From the NCBI RefSeq assembly GCF_040537815.1, contig NZ_JBEWSZ010000002.1, forward strand, positions 620,001 to 684,000: a stretch of 64,000 nt of DNA, given 5' to 3'. Shown here in pieces: positions 45,920-57,112 of the stretch. Origin of the DNA: Mesorhizobium shangrilense. GTDB taxonomy: Bacteria > Pseudomonadota > Alphaproteobacteria > Rhizobiales > Rhizobiaceae. Under the pieces are notes generated by a model. It was not told the DNA's origin. It saw nothing but the letters and a program-made list of their open reading frames with translations, and did not search any database. Numbering within the stretch: position 1 is the stretch's first letter; each line of letters begins with the position of its first letter. The position numbers and the translations under genes are program-made.

Positions 45920-46627
45920 ATGACTGGAAAACTGGCACTCGCCGCCATGGCGGGACTAACCGGCGCTGCCCTCTTTCTGGCTGTGGGCATAGGGCTTGCC
46001 GGACCGGATTGGATCAATGCCGGCGGTTCGTGGATCGGCGGGCAATCCACCTGCGGAGCGGCCACATCCACCAGAAAAGAAGTCACACTGCCGTTCAGCG
46101 CCGGCGACAGTTTCACCATCGCCTTGCCGGCTTCAGTCCGCTACCAGCCGGGAGACAAGGCTGAGGCCATCATCAGCGGCGATTCAACCCTGATCGACCA
46201 TGTGCGGATTGAAGGCGGAAGGCTTGGCCTGGATTGCGAGCCCGGCTGGTTTTCGTCCCGGTTCGATGTCAGCCTGTCGGGGCCGGCGATTTCAGACTGG
46301 GAATTGCTGGGTAGCGGCGACCTTACCCTGTCGGGGATCAACCAGCCCGAACTGCGGCTGAGCATCCGCGGCAGCGGCAGCGTCGCCGCCACCGGAACCG
46401 CTGGGACGGTCGGCCTGGAAATCTCGGGTTCGGGCTCGGCGCGGCTCAAGAACCTGATCGCCCAGTCCGCGCAGGTCGACATTCGTGGCAGCGGCGACGC
46501 CGAGATTACCGCACAGACGGACGCGGATGTCTCGATATCCGGCAGCGGCGACGTCGACGTCTACGGACACCCGACCATGCGGCGTTCGCAGGTCAGAGGC
46601 AGCGGCAGCATCACGCAACAGCCGTGA
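45920..46627 (+). CDS. GIN domain (DUF2807) exported protein
   Basis: A 235-residue protein with an N-terminal signal or anchor segment (about 5-27) and a right-handed beta-helix-like GIN domain. Repeated turns SGSGS/RGSGS (LLGSGDLTLSG, SIRGSGSVAATG, EISGSGSARLKN, DIRGSGDAEITA, SISGSGDVDVYG, QVRGSGSITQQ) show six or more coils. It is probably periplasmic or surface-exposed. Third gene of the PadR operon, 47 bases after DUF1700. Confidence 0.9.
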   Translation: MTGKLALAAMAGLTGAALFLAVGIGLAGPDWINAGGSWIGGQSTCGAATSTRKEVTLPFSAGDSFTIALPASVRYQPGDKAEAIISGDSTLIDHVRIEGGRLGLDCEPGWFSSRFDVSLSGPAISDWELLGSGDLTLSGINQPELRLSIRGSGSVAATGTAGTVGLEISGSGSARLKNLIAQSAQVDIRGSGDAEITAQTDADVSISGSGDVDVYGHPTMRRSQVRGSGSITQQP

Positions 46628-47117
46628 GGCACCATCGCGACAAGTCCTCACGGTGGCCCTTCCATGAAACGGATGCCGAAATTTCTGGTGATTGCCCGAA
46701 GGGCCCGCGGGTCAAGAACCCGTCACTGAAGGGACAGGTTTTCATGCGTGCATTTCGCTGGTTGGACCTCTCCGCCCATTGATATCTGTTAGTTACGCCT
46801 AATATATGGCGAGCTGTTCAGGCTAACATTGTGGCTAATTACGGCGCGCCATGATCGCCGTCCAGAAAGTCCGCCAAGCGGTCATCACTGGTGGATCGCC
46901 CATCCTGGCATTGTAGCTAATCAAACGGCGCCCTCAGATTGGTTGAGCATTGTCGACGCTTTTGTGTGCCTGCGTTCTCTACGCACTCATCAGAGGCTGG
47001 CAGTTGAGCCCTTTGGGTAGCATCACCGACATTGGATCAATCAGCGACAACCGCCGATTGATGGCTCGCTCCAGTTAGAGAGCATATCCTTCATTTTTGA
47101 CAGAGGGGGCCACAGCC
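46628..47117. other. 490-bp intergenic region with short direct repeats
   Basis: No gene is convincing here; the one open frame at 46829-47020 has no Shine-Dalgarno or known motif. Two 24-base copies of CATTGTRGCTAATNAN...CGGCGCC-type sequence lie at 46827-46850 and 46909-46932, 82 bases apart, and a related CCTAATATATGGCG is at 46797-46811. GGGTCAAGAACCC near 46710 could be a weak terminator for the GIN gene. Confidence 0.4.
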
Positions 47118-47957
47118 ATGCCAGAGGAAGAGACCCAGCAGAAACGGCGTTACGAGTACGAACTAGGCCATTCGGATAGAGAGCTACGACGCTTGGCGAC
47201 GCAGGCGGCGTTGGTTGACCCGATGACTCGACAGTATTTCAGCAGGGCGGGCATTCAAACTGGAATGCAGGTGCTCGATATCGGCAGCGGCGCTGGCGAC
47301 GTGGCTTTTCTTGCTGCCGAAATTGTCGGACCTACCGGCACGGTAGTCGGTTCAGACAGAGCATCGACAGCAGTCGAGGCTGCCCGGGAAAGAGCCAGGG
47401 AGCGCGCCCTGGATAACGTTACCTTTCAGGAGTGCGATCCGGCGGCTTTTGCGTTCGACCGCCTCTTCGATGCAGTTGTCGGCCGTTATGTTCTGATGTT
47501 CTCACCAGATCCCGTCGCCATGCTCAGGGGAATAGCGAGGCACCTGCGACCTGGAGGCATCATCGTTTTCCACGAAGTCGACTGGACCGGGACAGTGTCG
47601 TTGCCTTCCTCGCCGATTTACGACAACTGCTTTCGATGCATCGTCGAGACCTTTCACAGAGTAGGCACAAACCCCAATATGGGGCTGGGACTACATTCCG
47701 CATTCATCAAGGCCGGGCTACCGGCCCCGACTATGGCGGTGAGTGCCTTGGCAGGTGGCGGATCTGACAACTCAAGTGGCATTGACCTCTTGTCCGATCT
47801 CGCTGTGACCATGGCTCCTGTCATGGAGCAGTCGGGCGTTATCAGTGTTTCGGATCTCGGCCCCGACAGCCTGCAAGAGCGTATGCGGGCCGAGGTGATC
47901 GCAAATCGAAGCGTTGTCGTCGGCAGGTATGAGGTTGGCGCTTGGTCGCGGGTTTAG
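47118..47957 (+). CDS. Class I SAM-dependent methyltransferase
   Basis: A 279-residue UbiE/COQ5-like methyltransferase. MQVLDIGSGAGDVAFLAAEI is motif I, VVGSDRASTAVEAARERA motif II, FDAVVGRYVLMFSPDPVAML the post-II strand and HLRPGGIIVFHEVDW motif III. A C-terminal extension of about 100 residues should hold the substrate site. The substrate is unknown. The ATG at 47118 is preferred over the TTG at 47097. Base use is slightly more mixed than in neighbours. Confidence 0.87.
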   Translation: MPEEETQQKRRYEYELGHSDRELRRLATQAALVDPMTRQYFSRAGIQTGMQVLDIGSGAGDVAFLAAEIVGPTGTVVGSDRASTAVEAARERARERALDNVTFQECDPAAFAFDRLFDAVVGRYVLMFSPDPVAMLRGIARHLRPGGIIVFHEVDWTGTVSLPSSPIYDNCFRCIVETFHRVGTNPNMGLGLHSAFIKAGLPAPTMAVSALAGGGSDNSSGIDLLSDLAVTMAPVMEQSGVISVSDLGPDSLQERMRAEVIANRSVVVGRYEVGAWSRV

Positions 47958-48064
47958 GGCGCGGCTGCATGGGCAGCCCGAGCCAAGCGCCACGGCCAGG
48001 CGCGCATCGACCCACAGCGTCGTCGCCGTCGACATCTGCTTTTAGGGCGCGGCGAAACTAATCT

Positions 48065-48214
48065 CTACGTCCGACATGCGGCGCAAAGCTGCCGTTCGGT
48101 CATGAGCTGTCTGAGACTGTAGCGGTTCGCAACTTGACCTTCAGCCGGCGGGCGAGCCATGCTGAAGTTTGCGACCGCCCGACGCGCGCTTCGTTTGCGT
48201 TTGGTCGGCGTCAT
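48065..48214 (-). CDS. Possible small basic protein
   Basis: A 49-codon frame begins MTPTKRKRSARRAVANFSMA and is preceded by AGGAGGAG with a six-base spacer, the strongest Shine-Dalgarno near here. It is very basic and has no known motif. It would be divergent from the quinone oxidoreductase gene. Without homologues this may be chance; the rest of 47958-48242 shows no gene. Confidence 0.25.
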   Translation of the reverse strand: MTPTKRKRSARRAVANFSMARPPAEGQVANRYSLRQLMTERQLCAACRT

Positions 48215-48242
48215 GGCATGCTCCTCCTGAGGGTGGAGATTC

Positions 48243-49235
48243 ATGCGCGCCTATGTTCTCAAACGCTATGGCGGTCCTGAAGGTTCGCTGCTGGCGCCTG
48301 CGCCGGGGCCGCGCGACATACTTGTTGACGTACGGGCCGCAGGCCTCAACCCGGTGGATTTCAAGTTCCGCAAGGGAAAGCTGCGCGCAATCCTGCGGCC
48401 AACGCTCCCGCTGGTGCTCGGCAACGAACTTGCCGGAGAGGTTGCTGCCGTTGGCAGCCATGTCGAACGGTTCCGCATGGGGGATCGTGTGTTTGCGCGG
48501 GTGGCGAAGGATCGTGCCGGGGCTTTCGCCGAGCAGGCATGCGTCGACGAGGATTACGCCGCACTCATGCCGAAGAATCTGGATTTCACGGCTGCAGCGG
48601 CCGTCCCGCTGGCGGGTCTGACCGCCCTGCAGGCGCTGAGGGATGAGCTCGGCGTCAGGCCGGGGCAGAGCGTGTTCATCTCGGGCGGCGCCGGGGGTGT
48701 GGGCACCTTTGCCATTCAGGTCGCCAAATGGCTCGGCGCGCATGTGACGACGACAGCCTCGAAGAGAGGCGAAGCACTGGTGCGCTCGCTCGGGTGCGAC
48801 GAGGTCATCGATTATACGGTCCAGGACATAGCCAGTGTGCAAGGCAGGTTCGACGCCGGCTTTGACCTGATTGGCGGCAAGACCCTGGACCAGATGTTCA
48901 AGATCATGAAGCCGGGAGCCACGATCGTTTCCGTGGCCGGCACGCCGGAGCCACAGACCGCGATCGGGGATCTGGGCCGCGGCCGTGGTCTCGCCGCCCT
49001 GTTCTGGCTGATCAGCCTCGGTGTCCGGTCCCGGGCTCGGCGCGCGGGTGTCGGCTATCGCTATCTCTTCATGCATCCAAGCGGCAGCGACCTTGCCTTG
49101 CTTGCCGAACTGATCGAGCAGGGAAAGCTGAGGGTCATCGTCGACAGGACATATCCGTTCGCGGAAATCGCCGAAGCTCTCGGCTATGTCGAAGGCGGAC
49201 GCGCCAAGGGAAAAGTGGTTGTCACGATGCCATGA
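48243..49235 (+). CDS. NADP-dependent quinone oxidoreductase-like MDR protein
   Basis: A 330-residue medium-chain dehydrogenase/reductase. The N-terminal GroES-like part has AAGLNPVDFKFRKGKLR and LGNELAGEVAAVGSHVERF; the cofactor site is FISGGAGGVGTFAIQVAKWL. No zinc ligands of alcohol dehydrogenases are seen, so it is the zinc-free quinone oxidoreductase type. The C-terminus GYVEGGRAKGKVVVTM is standard. Substrate unknown. GGTGGAG before the ATG at 48243 supports the start. Confidence 0.9.
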   Translation: MRAYVLKRYGGPEGSLLAPAPGPRDILVDVRAAGLNPVDFKFRKGKLRAILRPTLPLVLGNELAGEVAAVGSHVERFRMGDRVFARVAKDRAGAFAEQACVDEDYAALMPKNLDFTAAAAVPLAGLTALQALRDELGVRPGQSVFISGGAGGVGTFAIQVAKWLGAHVTTTASKRGEALVRSLGCDEVIDYTVQDIASVQGRFDAGFDLIGGKTLDQMFKIMKPGATIVSVAGTPEPQTAIGDLGRGRGLAALFWLISLGVRSRARRAGVGYRYLFMHPSGSDLALLAELIEQGKLRVIVDRTYPFAEIAEALGYVEGGRAKGKVVVTMP

Positions 49236-49465
49236 GTTGCTGGTTCGACCGTCGTCCACGATGTCGACCGGATGTGCTCCGTACCAGACGTCTGCGTTTT
49301 CGATCCGTAACGATTGGGCTATCATCTGATTCTGGCGCGGCCCGCGCCTCCTCCCTCCGCTGGGAAGCATTGATCATGCGGGGCCATCAGATCACCGAAC
49401 CGACTGTTTGAGCATCACGCATAAGGAGGGGTTGCGAAAACGGCTCGCACCAGGAGGTTTTTTCG

Positions 49466-50179
49466 ATGAGGCTGTCCGCGCCTGTCTATCATCTGAAGCG
49501 TCAAGCGAGGCTCTTGTCCCGTGAGGGCAAGATACCGCTCCACGAGGCGCTCGACCGTGTTGCCGCACGGGAAGGTTTCTCCAGCTGGAGCCTGCTTGCG
49601 AGCAAGGCATCCGAAACCGCGCCTGCCGGCAGGCTGTTCGCGCAGCTTGCGCCCGGCGATCTGGTCCTGGTCGGCGCGCGGCCGGGCCATGGCAAGACGC
49701 TGATGAGCCTCGAGCTCGCGGTGGAGGCGATGAAATCGGGCCATCGCGGCGTGTTCTTCACGCTGGAATATACGCAGAGGGACGTGCTCGACCGCTTTCG
49801 CGCCATCGGGGCGGACCCGGCTCGGTTCAATGAGTTGTTCGAGTTCGACAATTCCGATGCGATAAGCGCCGACTATATTGTGCGGACGCTGGGCTCCGCG
49901 CCATCAGGCACGCTGGTGGTGATCGACTATCTGCAGTTGCTCGATCAGAGGCGGGAAAATCCCGACCTGATGGCGCAGGTCCGCACGCTGAAGGTCTTTG
50001 CTGGTGACAGGGGACTGATCCTCGTCTTCATCTCGCAGATCGATCGCTCCTACGATCCGGCGAAGAAGCCGTGCCCGGATATCGACGACGTCCGCTTGCC
50101 GAACCCGCTGGACCTGTCGCTGTTCAACAAGACATGTTTCCTGAACGAGGGCGAAATCCGGTTCCAGGCGGCGGGTTGA
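49466..50179 (+). CDS. DnaB/KaiC-like RecA-fold ATPase
   Basis: A 237-residue protein. The N-terminal 50 residues (YHLKRQARLLSREGKIPLHE, ALDRVAAREGFSSWSLLA) form a small helical domain that I know from other short proteins as a putative recognition module. Then comes a RecA fold with Walker A GARPGHGKT (70-78), Walker B LVVIDYLQLL (Asp154) and the sensor VFISQIDRS, as in DnaB helicase C-domains. It is too short for a replicative helicase and has no DnaB N-domain. AGGAGG precedes the ATG. Single gene beside oxyR; role unknown. Confidence 0.8.
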   Translation: MRLSAPVYHLKRQARLLSREGKIPLHEALDRVAAREGFSSWSLLASKASETAPAGRLFAQLAPGDLVLVGARPGHGKTLMSLELAVEAMKSGHRGVFFTLEYTQRDVLDRFRAIGADPARFNELFEFDNSDAISADYIVRTLGSAPSGTLVVIDYLQLLDQRRENPDLMAQVRTLKVFAGDRGLILVFISQIDRSYDPAKKPCPDIDDVRLPNPLDLSLFNKTCFLNEGEIRFQAAG

Positions 50180-50228
50180 CGAGCTGGCGTCAAGGCGAGC
50201 TGCCATGGCCACCGGCATGGCGCGGCGT

Positions 50229-51152
50229 TCAGGCCAAGAACGCCGTACCGTGCTGCCTGCGCATCGCGTCGGCCGACTGGCGCACGACCTCGGCAATGCC
50301 GAGCAGTTGCTTGGCGATCGGGCTCGTCTTGCGCCAGACCATGCCGATGGTGCGCGAGGGTTGGGGACTGTTGAAGCGGGCGATGGAGACCGACGCCGAG
50401 CGTGTCTCCACCGCCACAGCCATTTCCGGGATCAAGGTGACGCCGATGCCGGCGCTGACCATCTGCACCAGCGTGGACAGCGAGCTGCCATCCAGCAGTT
50501 CGCGCGGCCGCACCGAATGCATATTGCAGAAGGACAGGGCCTGGTCGCGGAAGCAATGGCCTTCCTCCAGGAGAAGCAGCCGCATTTCACGCAGCATCTC
50601 GCGGTTGGGAACCGGCTTGCCCTCGTCCTCGCCTGGCCGCACCAGCACGAAAGTCTCGGCAAAAAGCGTAACCTCCGTCAGCGAAGGCTCGGACACGGGG
50701 AGGGCGACGATCGCTGCGTCCAGCCGGCCATCGGCCAGTTCCTGGATCAGTTTCTGCGTCTGCGTCTCGCGCACATGGATATCGATGCCATCATGCATGC
50801 GCGACAGATTGCCGATGATGGAAGGCAAGAGGTAGGGCGCGACCGTCGGGATGACGCCGATGCGCAGCCGTCCCACCAGACGGTCGCGCGACGAGCGCGC
50901 GAGGTCGCTGAGCTCATCCACCGAGCGCAGGATGTCGCGGACGCGCAGCGCGAACTCTTCGCCGAAATTGGTCAGCCGGATCTGCCGCGCGCCTCTTTCG
51001 AAGAGCTCGGTGCCGAGCGCTTCCTCCAACTCCTTGATCTGCACGGAAATGGCAGGCTGGGAGATTGCGCAGGCGTCGGCCGCGCGTCCGAAATGCTTGT
51101 GCCGCGCCAGCGCCTCGAAATAGCGAAGCTGTTTCAATGTCATGTTGGCCAT
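50229..51152 (-). CDS. oxyR: Hydrogen peroxide-inducible regulator OxyR
   Basis: A 307-residue LysR protein with HTH at about 19-48 and the OxyR redox pair at Cys200 and Cys209 in EEGHCFRDQALSFC, with the same nine-residue step as E. coli Cys199-Cys208. The peroxide-reactive context GHCFRDQ is preserved. Oxidation forms the disulfide and turns on katG, which is divergent with 340 bases between. The ATG at 51152 begins MANMTLKQLRYFEALARH. Confidence 0.94.
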   Translation of the reverse strand: MANMTLKQLRYFEALARHKHFGRAADACAISQPAISVQIKELEEALGTELFERGARQIRLTNFGEEFALRVRDILRSVDELSDLARSSRDRLVGRLRIGVIPTVAPYLLPSIIGNLSRMHDGIDIHVRETQTQKLIQELADGRLDAAIVALPVSEPSLTEVTLFAETFVLVRPGEDEGKPVPNREMLREMRLLLLEEGHCFRDQALSFCNMHSVRPRELLDGSSLSTLVQMVSAGIGVTLIPEMAVAVETRSASVSIARFNSPQPSRTIGMVWRKTSPIAKQLLGIAEVVRQSADAMRRQHGTAFLA

Positions 51153-53688
<2,536 letters not shown>

Positions 53689-53703
53689 GATTGGCAAGGC
53701 AGC

Positions 53704-53739
53704 CCGGCGCGGCTTCGCAAGGAGCCGCGCCGGACTATT
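53704..53739 (+). terminator. Terminator hairpin of katG
   Basis: CCGGCGCGGCT (53704-53714) and AGCCGCGCCGG (53723-53733) are perfectly inverted around eight bases, followed by ACTATTT. The stem is very stable, the T-run is weak. Confidence 0.65.
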
Positions 53740-53841
53740 TCCATCTCGACGTGAAAGTCGAGACAGGTTTTACTGCCGATAAGACTCGCAACGCTGCATA
53801 TGTAGCTGCTGCTATGAAGCACGATTGTAAGCAGCGCGATT

Positions 53842-55077
53842 CTATCGAACGCCAAGGTCGACGCCAGCCTTAACTGACAGACGTCCGGTCTGATCTTTCA
53901 GCCAGCAATCGTTCTTTTTCCGGGTGTAGGCGAATGCTTTGCACTTCCAATCCTTTTCGCATTCAAGGTAGCAGCCGATAAACGAGCTACTGCGAAGTCG
54001 CAGATAGTCCCCACCGGCCATGTCGCGGCCGGAAGCGATGGTAAACGTGGAGACCACAGTGCTTCCCAGCAAATCGGAAGCCACATTTGCGTCAGCGTCG
54101 TAGTTGCGCACCAAAAGCTTCGCGTCATTCTTCAAGAAGCAAAAGTGCTCCTTCTTGTTGTAGGTCGTTGCGCGGCAAGAAGAGTCCGCCTGACAGGCCG
54201 CGCTGCATTGCTCGCTGGAGACAGAACGAAGAGTCGAATAATCAAAGCCGATTACATCGACATTCGTCAGCGACTGAAAACCCCGAGACATTGGCGGAGA
54301 AACGGTCGTTGTCGGCGCAACGGGCGCGGTCGTTGGCGCTTGATTGGCAACCTGAGCCATGGGTTTGCCGTGACAAAGAACCGGAACGGTCGATGGGACG
54401 ACCTTGTCGGACAGATCAGCAGTGGAAAGAGGAGGCGCCCCAGTCTGTGGCACGCTACTTTCGAACTTGATATCGCGGCTCTGCAAAAACAGTTCAATGA
54501 CGTTTGACCGTATTGCAAAATTCACGTTTTGAGGGGTTATTCCCGTCGCGTCAGCGAATTTCGACCCTAAGACCGATGTTGCCATGCCAACGACGGATCC
54601 CCAGTGATCAACGATTGGACCGCCTGAGTTGCCTGGTTGTAGCGGCGTCGAAACCTGCATAAAGCGGGTATCGTTCTCCATGCCAACTAGTGAATTGATG
54701 TTGCCAGTGGTGACCTTGATTGTGTCGGAGAGAATGCCGTTAAGCGGGAAACCATAAGCCGCGATATCTTCGCCCAGTCTCGGCTGGGTACTACGAAGAG
54801 AAATCGGTTTTTTGTCCGTCGCATTGACCTGGAAAACAGCTAGGTCATTTTGTTTGTCTATTTTGATTTCCGCGGCATCACCAAGAGATGGCACGCTGAC
54901 GCTTTCGCACCCTTCGACAACATGCTGGTTGGTGACAATCCAACCTTGGTCGTTAACGAAGAAGCCTGTCCCCGAACTTATGATATCGGATGACCCTGCG
55001 GCCGCACAAAATAGGCTTGATGCAATGACTGTGGACGCCGTCAAAAAGAGGCGGAAAGACTTCTTACCCGCAATCAT
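53842..55077 (-). CDS. Exported trypsin-like serine protease with two PAN domains
   Basis: A 411-residue protein: signal peptide (about 1-27), a trypsin-like domain with the triad His52 (TNQHVVEG), Asp78 (KQNDLAVF) and Ser151 (PGNSGGPI), a Pro/Thr linker (about 210-265), and two PAN/apple modules at about 272-322 and 350-400. Each module has four cysteines with the same 4-6-12 spacing (291/295/301/313 and 369/373/379/391). PAN modules bind proteins or glycans, so the protease may be aimed at a target. HtrA would have PDZ domains instead. Codon use is less GC-rich than neighbours, which suggests transfer. Confidence 0.85.
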   Translation of the reverse strand: MIAGKKSFRLFLTASTVIASSLFCAAAGSSDIISSGTGFFVNDQGWIVTNQHVVEGCESVSVPSLGDAAEIKIDKQNDLAVFQVNATDKKPISLRSTQPRLGEDIAAYGFPLNGILSDTIKVTTGNINSLVGMENDTRFMQVSTPLQPGNSGGPIVDHWGSVVGMATSVLGSKFADATGITPQNVNFAIRSNVIELFLQSRDIKFESSVPQTGAPPLSTADLSDKVVPSTVPVLCHGKPMAQVANQAPTTAPVAPTTTVSPPMSRGFQSLTNVDVIGFDYSTLRSVSSEQCSAACQADSSCRATTYNKKEHFCFLKNDAKLLVRNYDADANVASDLLGSTVVSTFTIASGRDMAGGDYLRLRSSSFIGCYLECEKDWKCKAFAYTRKKNDCWLKDQTGRLSVKAGVDLGVR

Positions 55078-55162
55078 TACGCCACCTACCCAAGCACACC
55101 GTGGTCAATAAGCCTCAAAATCGACTAGCCAGCAAGAGATTTGGGCGCGGTGTCGCGTCTCC

Positions 55163-55345
55163 AATTGCTTCGGAGCAAATCGAATCCGAGGGATTGATGG
55201 CTCGCCGACGGCTCTTGGTGGTCTGCGCGAAGAATGTGACATTGCTTGAGACCAGCAATCTGGCGCGGCTTGACACTGGCCGCGCCGGGTGCCTTCTCCA
55301 AAAGCTTACTAATGAGGCCGCGTTTTCAGCGATGGAACGCGGCCT
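55163..55345. other. Series of four hairpins in a gene-free gap
   Basis: Inverted pairs in order: TTGCT/AGCAA (55165-55178), ATTGCT/AGCAAT (55241-55259), GGCGCGG/CCGCGCC (55262-55286), and AGGCCGCGTT/AACGCGGCCT (55315-55345). None ends in a clear T-run. The gap 55078-55436 otherwise shows no gene; the frame open across it is read-through into the GNAT gene. Confidence 0.45.
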
Positions 55346-55436
55346 TGTCGTAAGAAACTGTGCCCTCGTGGCACGTTCCTTCGCTGGTAACGCTGCTAGT
55401 GTGCCGGTGTTGCTCTCCGCGACGCCTGCTGTCCAA

Positions 55437-55994
55437 ATGGTCGAAATCGTCAAACCCGCGCTTGAACACCTGCCTTCCTACAAGGCCGCGCTCGAGCGTG
55501 GCTGGTCGCCGGACAATGTGCGGCTGGAGGAAGCGACGCGCGAACAGCTGGCCGCCATCGAGGCGGACCCCGCGGCGTTTCTCGCCAGCCTCGATGATCC
55601 CGAGGCCAAGGGGCCGCCGCTGACGTTGCCGGACGGCACGAAGGTGCCGCGCCTGCCGGGCTTCCGGCGCTGGATCTGGGACGGCGAGGCAGCCGGTTCG
55701 ATCGGCTTTCGCTGGCAGCCCGGCACGGCGGAACTGCCGCCGCATGTGCTCGGCCATATCGGCTATGCAGTGGTGCCATGGAAGCAGCGGCGCGGCTATG
55801 CGACCGAGGCGCTGCGGCTGATGCTGGACGAGGCGAGGGCGGTCGGCCTGCCCCATGTCGAGATCACCGCGAAGCCAGGCAATCCGGCCTCGCACAAGGT
55901 GATCCTAGCCAATGGCGGCAAGCTCGTCGGGAGGTTTTTCGAGGACGCCGCCTATGGCGGTGTCGAGAGTTTAAGGTTCCGGATCGAGTTGTAG
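55437..55994 (+). CDS. GNAT family N-acetyltransferase
   Basis: A 185-residue acetyltransferase of the RimJ/RimL-like type. The acetyl-CoA site is YAVVPWKQRRGYATEALRLM, and VEITAKPGNPASHKVILANG is the C-terminal motif. PWIWDGE-like RWIWDGEAAGSIGFRW is the central beta-sheet. The target amine is unknown. The ATG at 55437 (MVEIVKPALEHLPSYKAALE) is chosen because upstream residues have no homology pattern and cover hairpins. It converges on the aminopeptidase gene. Confidence 0.87.
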   Translation: MVEIVKPALEHLPSYKAALERGWSPDNVRLEEATREQLAAIEADPAAFLASLDDPEAKGPPLTLPDGTKVPRLPGFRRWIWDGEAAGSIGFRWQPGTAELPPHVLGHIGYAVVPWKQRRGYATEALRLMLDEARAVGLPHVEITAKPGNPASHKVILANGGKLVGRFFEDAAYGGVESLRFRIEL

Positions 55995-56007
55995 GCGCCG
56001 GCTCGGC

Positions 56008-57048
56008 CTATCCGGCCCGTGACTGACCATCCAGCCAGTCGGCCAGCGACGTGCGATGCGTGCCGCCTCTGCCTGTGAACGCGATAGCGGAAAGCATGGA
56101 GCTCAGCACGGCCTCCTGCGTGGCCTCCGCCGCCGCGCGGAAAAGCAGGTCGATGCGCGCTTCGTTCAAGGTCATCTGCGGCACGAGATCGCGGGTTTCG
56201 TCGTGGTCGACGGTGTTGCCGGTGCTGAAGGCGATGGCGATGTCGCCGCTGCCATGGCCCCAGAAAGAGCCGAGCCTTGCGATGCCGGCCCCGGTGCGGC
56301 GCGCCACGCGCTCGAGCTGGCGGTGTTCGAGCGGCACGTCGGTTGCCAGCACGATCATGATCGAGCCGCGTTCAGCCTCTGTCGTTTGCCTTGGATCGGG
56401 GCGGCGTCCGTCGGGCAGGACGAGGTCTCCGCGCCTGCCGAAATTCGACAGGACGAGAACGCCAAGGTGATGGTCGCCAGCGTCCAGCTTGAACTTCCTG
56501 GAGGCCGAGCCGATGCCGCCCTTGAAGCCGAAGCAGCTCATCCCGGTGCCGGCGCCGACATTGCCCTGTTCGACCGCGCCGTCATGGGCGTCTGCAAGTG
56601 CGGCAAGGGCGTGTTCCTCGGCGATCGCCAGCGCCTGGATGTCGTTCAGCGGGCCGTCATTGCATTCGCCGACCACCGGATTGACGGTGCCGGTCGCGCG
56701 GCCGATATCCGGGTTCTGGCGGATGGCGTCGCGGATCAGCGCGGTGGCGCAGGTGCCGACCGAGAGCGTGTTGGTGAGCAGGATCGGCGTCTCGATGGTG
56801 CCGAGTTCCTGCACCTGCGTCAGGCCGACGGTCTTGCCGAAGCCGTTGATGACATGAGCGGCCGCCGTCACTTTCCGGCGAAACAGGTTTCCATCATGTG
56901 GCAGGATCGCGGTGACGCCGGTGTTGATGTCGCCATCGCGCAGGGTGCAATGGCCGACCCGCACGCCGGGCACGTCGGTGATGGAATTCTTCGCGCCGGC
57001 CGGCAGGATGCCGCAGGCCAGGCCGAAATCACCGACGGTTCTTGTCAT
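56008..57048 (-). CDS. P1-family (DmpA-type) aminopeptidase
   Basis: A 346-residue N-terminal-nucleophile hydrolase of the DmpA/BapA family. VPGVRVGHCTLRDGDINTGV, VNPVVGECNDGPLNDIQ and GTGMSCFGFKGGIGSASR are standard. The autocleavage site is the Gly-Ser in AERGSIMIVLATDVPL (Ser229), the new N-terminus and catalytic residue of the beta chain. DmpA releases N-terminal L- or D-residues; relatives cut beta-peptides. ATG at 57048 is preferred over a TTG at 57060. It is the last gene of an amino-acid uptake operon. Confidence 0.9.
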   Translation of the reverse strand: MTRTVGDFGLACGILPAGAKNSITDVPGVRVGHCTLRDGDINTGVTAILPHDGNLFRRKVTAAAHVINGFGKTVGLTQVQELGTIETPILLTNTLSVGTCATALIRDAIRQNPDIGRATGTVNPVVGECNDGPLNDIQALAIAEEHALAALADAHDGAVEQGNVGAGTGMSCFGFKGGIGSASRKFKLDAGDHHLGVLVLSNFGRRGDLVLPDGRRPDPRQTTEAERGSIMIVLATDVPLEHRQLERVARRTGAGIARLGSFWGHGSGDIAIAFSTGNTVDHDETRDLVPQMTLNEARIDLLFRAAAEATQEAVLSSMLSAIAFTGRGGTHRTSLADWLDGQSRAG

Positions 57049-57112
57049 GCCTGCTCCCAAAACAATTCCAGAAAAAGAGTGAAACGGTTTTCCGTCCGGA
57101 ATTGCGTCACTA

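Noticed and set aside
46829..47020. 63-codon frame between the GIN gene and the methyltransferase
   Set aside because: No Shine-Dalgarno, no motif, and it covers the direct repeats.
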